Positions 13,260 through 14,192 of a stretch of DNA of 14,192 nt are shown here, piece after piece. The first letter of the stretch is position 1. The number at the start of each line of letters is the position of its first letter. Below the pieces are notes generated by a model. It saw nothing but the letters and a program-made list of their open reading frames with translations, ran no database searches and had not been told where the DNA came from. A program made the position numbers and the translations under genes. Origin of the DNA: Spirochaetia bacterium (GTDB lineage Bacteria; Spirochaetota; Spirochaetia; JABMQR01); assembly GCA_016784705.1 (NCBI GenBank), contig JADHUD010000031.1, forward strand, positions 1 through 14,192. Reading direction: 5' to 3'.

Positions 13260-14192
13260 TACCCGTCAGCACATACTTATTGTCGGCTCAGGAACCCGTG
13301 AGCATGCAATAGCTAAAGCCCTTTTACGATCGGCATCATCACCGGTCATCAGCTGCCTGGGATCAATCGGAAATCCGGGAATTATGACGATATGCGGAGA
13401 TACTGAGGGTACCTACAGGAAAGGGAATATCACCTCGCCGGAATCCGTTCTCACTTTTGCAGAAGAGATTAAGGCTGATGTGGTGGTAATCGGCCCGGAG
13501 GCTCCTTTAGCTGCGGGTGTTCCGGATATACTCCGGAAAAACAATATTCCGGTGCTTGGTCCCGATAAAAATTCTGCAAAAATAGAGACCAGCAAATCCT
13601 ATGCGAGAGATTTTCTCTATCGGATACTTCCGGAGTCCTGCCCTGATTTCCGGGTACTATCAGATATTTTTGAAGCGGAGATGTTTCTTCTCCAGCTTGG
13701 GGATTCGTATGTGATTAAAGCTGACGGATTAACCGGAGGCAAGGGGGTTAAGGTTTCAGGGGATCACCTTACCAGCCTGGATGCTGCCATGACCTACTGC
13801 AGAGAGCTCTTAACACCGGACAAGTCCCAATTGGTAATAGAGGAAAAATTAGTCGGCGAAGAGTTCTCTCTTATGACTATTACAGACGGGAAAACCTGTA
13901 TCCATATGCCCGCTGTTCAGGATCATAAACGTGCGTTCAATGACGATCTCGGACCCAATACCGGCGGAATGGGGAGCTACAGCGATAGTGATCACAGCCT
14001 GCCCTTCCTGAGCCGGGAAGATATCTCAGAAGCGCGCCGGATGAATGAGGCGGTTATTGCGGCTCTTGGAAAAGAACACGGAAAACCATACCGCGGAATT
14101 CTGTACGGCGGATTTATGGCAGTCTCAAGGGGTGTAAAAATTATTGAGTATAATGCCCGGTTCGGAGATCCTGAGTCCCTTAATCTCCTGAC
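13249..14192 (+). CDS. purD: GAR synthetase, archaeal-like type (runs off right edge)
   Basis: PurD ligates glycine to phosphoribosylamine with ATP to give GAR. About 314 codons are inside the window and read without a stop. The N-terminus has IVGSGTREHAIAKAL, then VIGPEAPLAAGVP, then the ATP-grasp segments KADGLTGGKGVKVSG and EEKLVGEEFSL. It continues with QDHKRAFNDDLGPNTGGMGS, YSDSDHSLPFLSRED and NARFGDPESLNLL. Common bacterial PurD has EFNVRFGDPETQ at the last place; NARFGDPE followed by a small or hydroxyl residue and N is what archaeal enzymes show, as is the DHxLPFL block. The start ATG lies inside the end of purF (11-nt overlap) with GGAGG at 13233-13237, 11 nt upstream. The C-terminal domain is not visible. 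Confidence 0.94.
   Translation, partial: MKSNTRQHILIVGSGTREHAIAKALLRSASSPVISCLGSIGNPGIMTICGDTEGTYRKGNITSPESVLTFAEEIKADVVVIGPEAPLAAGVPDILRKNNIPVLGPDKNSAKIETSKSYARDFLYRILPESCPDFRVLSDIFEAEMFLLQLGDSYVIKADGLTGGKGVKVSGDHLTSLDAAMTYCRELLTPDKSQLVIEEKLVGEEFSLMTITDGKTCIHMPAVQDHKRAFNDDLGPNTGGMGSYSDSDHSLPFLSREDISEARRMNEAVIAALGKEHGKPYRGILYGGFMAVSRGVKIIEYNARFGDPESLNLL

Overview
The window looks like a piece of a spirochaete chromosome. This is inferred from a combination of family features. The phenylalanyl-tRNA synthetase genes are of the archaeal type that spirochaetes are known to carry. PurE is the class II form described from Treponema denticola, and no purK is seen. PurD is also of an archaeal-looking subtype. 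The genus cannot be named from the sequence alone.

Layout. (1) Positions 1-1902, minus strand: pheS followed directly by the start of pheT, which runs off the left edge. (2) Positions about 1903-5280: an AT-richer, untidy accessory stretch. It holds a relic of a ribbon-helix-helix antitoxin, a small coiled-coil protein gene overlapping a broken nucleotidyltransferase gene, a truncated AAA-type ATPase, an intact alkyltransferase-like DNA repair gene (atl), an intact BrnT/BrnA toxin-antitoxin pair, and a 40-bp imperfect direct repeat flanking a 1.4-kb segment. (3) Positions 5284-5566: a strong promoter and a leader of about 250 nt that ends in a textbook intrinsic terminator only 38 bp before the first pur gene. 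(4) Positions 5604-14192, plus strand: a compact purine operon purL-purM-purQS-purC-purE-purF-purD, with purD cut by the right edge.

How the pur genes work together: PurF makes phosphoribosylamine, PurD makes GAR, PurL with PurQ and PurS amidates FGAR to FGAM, PurM closes the ring to AIR, PurE carboxylates AIR to CAIR directly, and PurC adds aspartate. The steps done by PurN/PurT, PurB and PurH are not encoded in this window. Most gene junctions overlap or are a few bases apart, suggesting translational coupling.

The most interesting points are: a PurQ fused to two PurS-like domains, with no free purS seen; the terminator-ending leader, whose first strong hairpin loop is complementary to the terminator loop; the archaeal-like PurD; and a decayed two-gene module (coiled-coil protein plus nucleotidyltransferase) that may be a toxin-antitoxin-like system.
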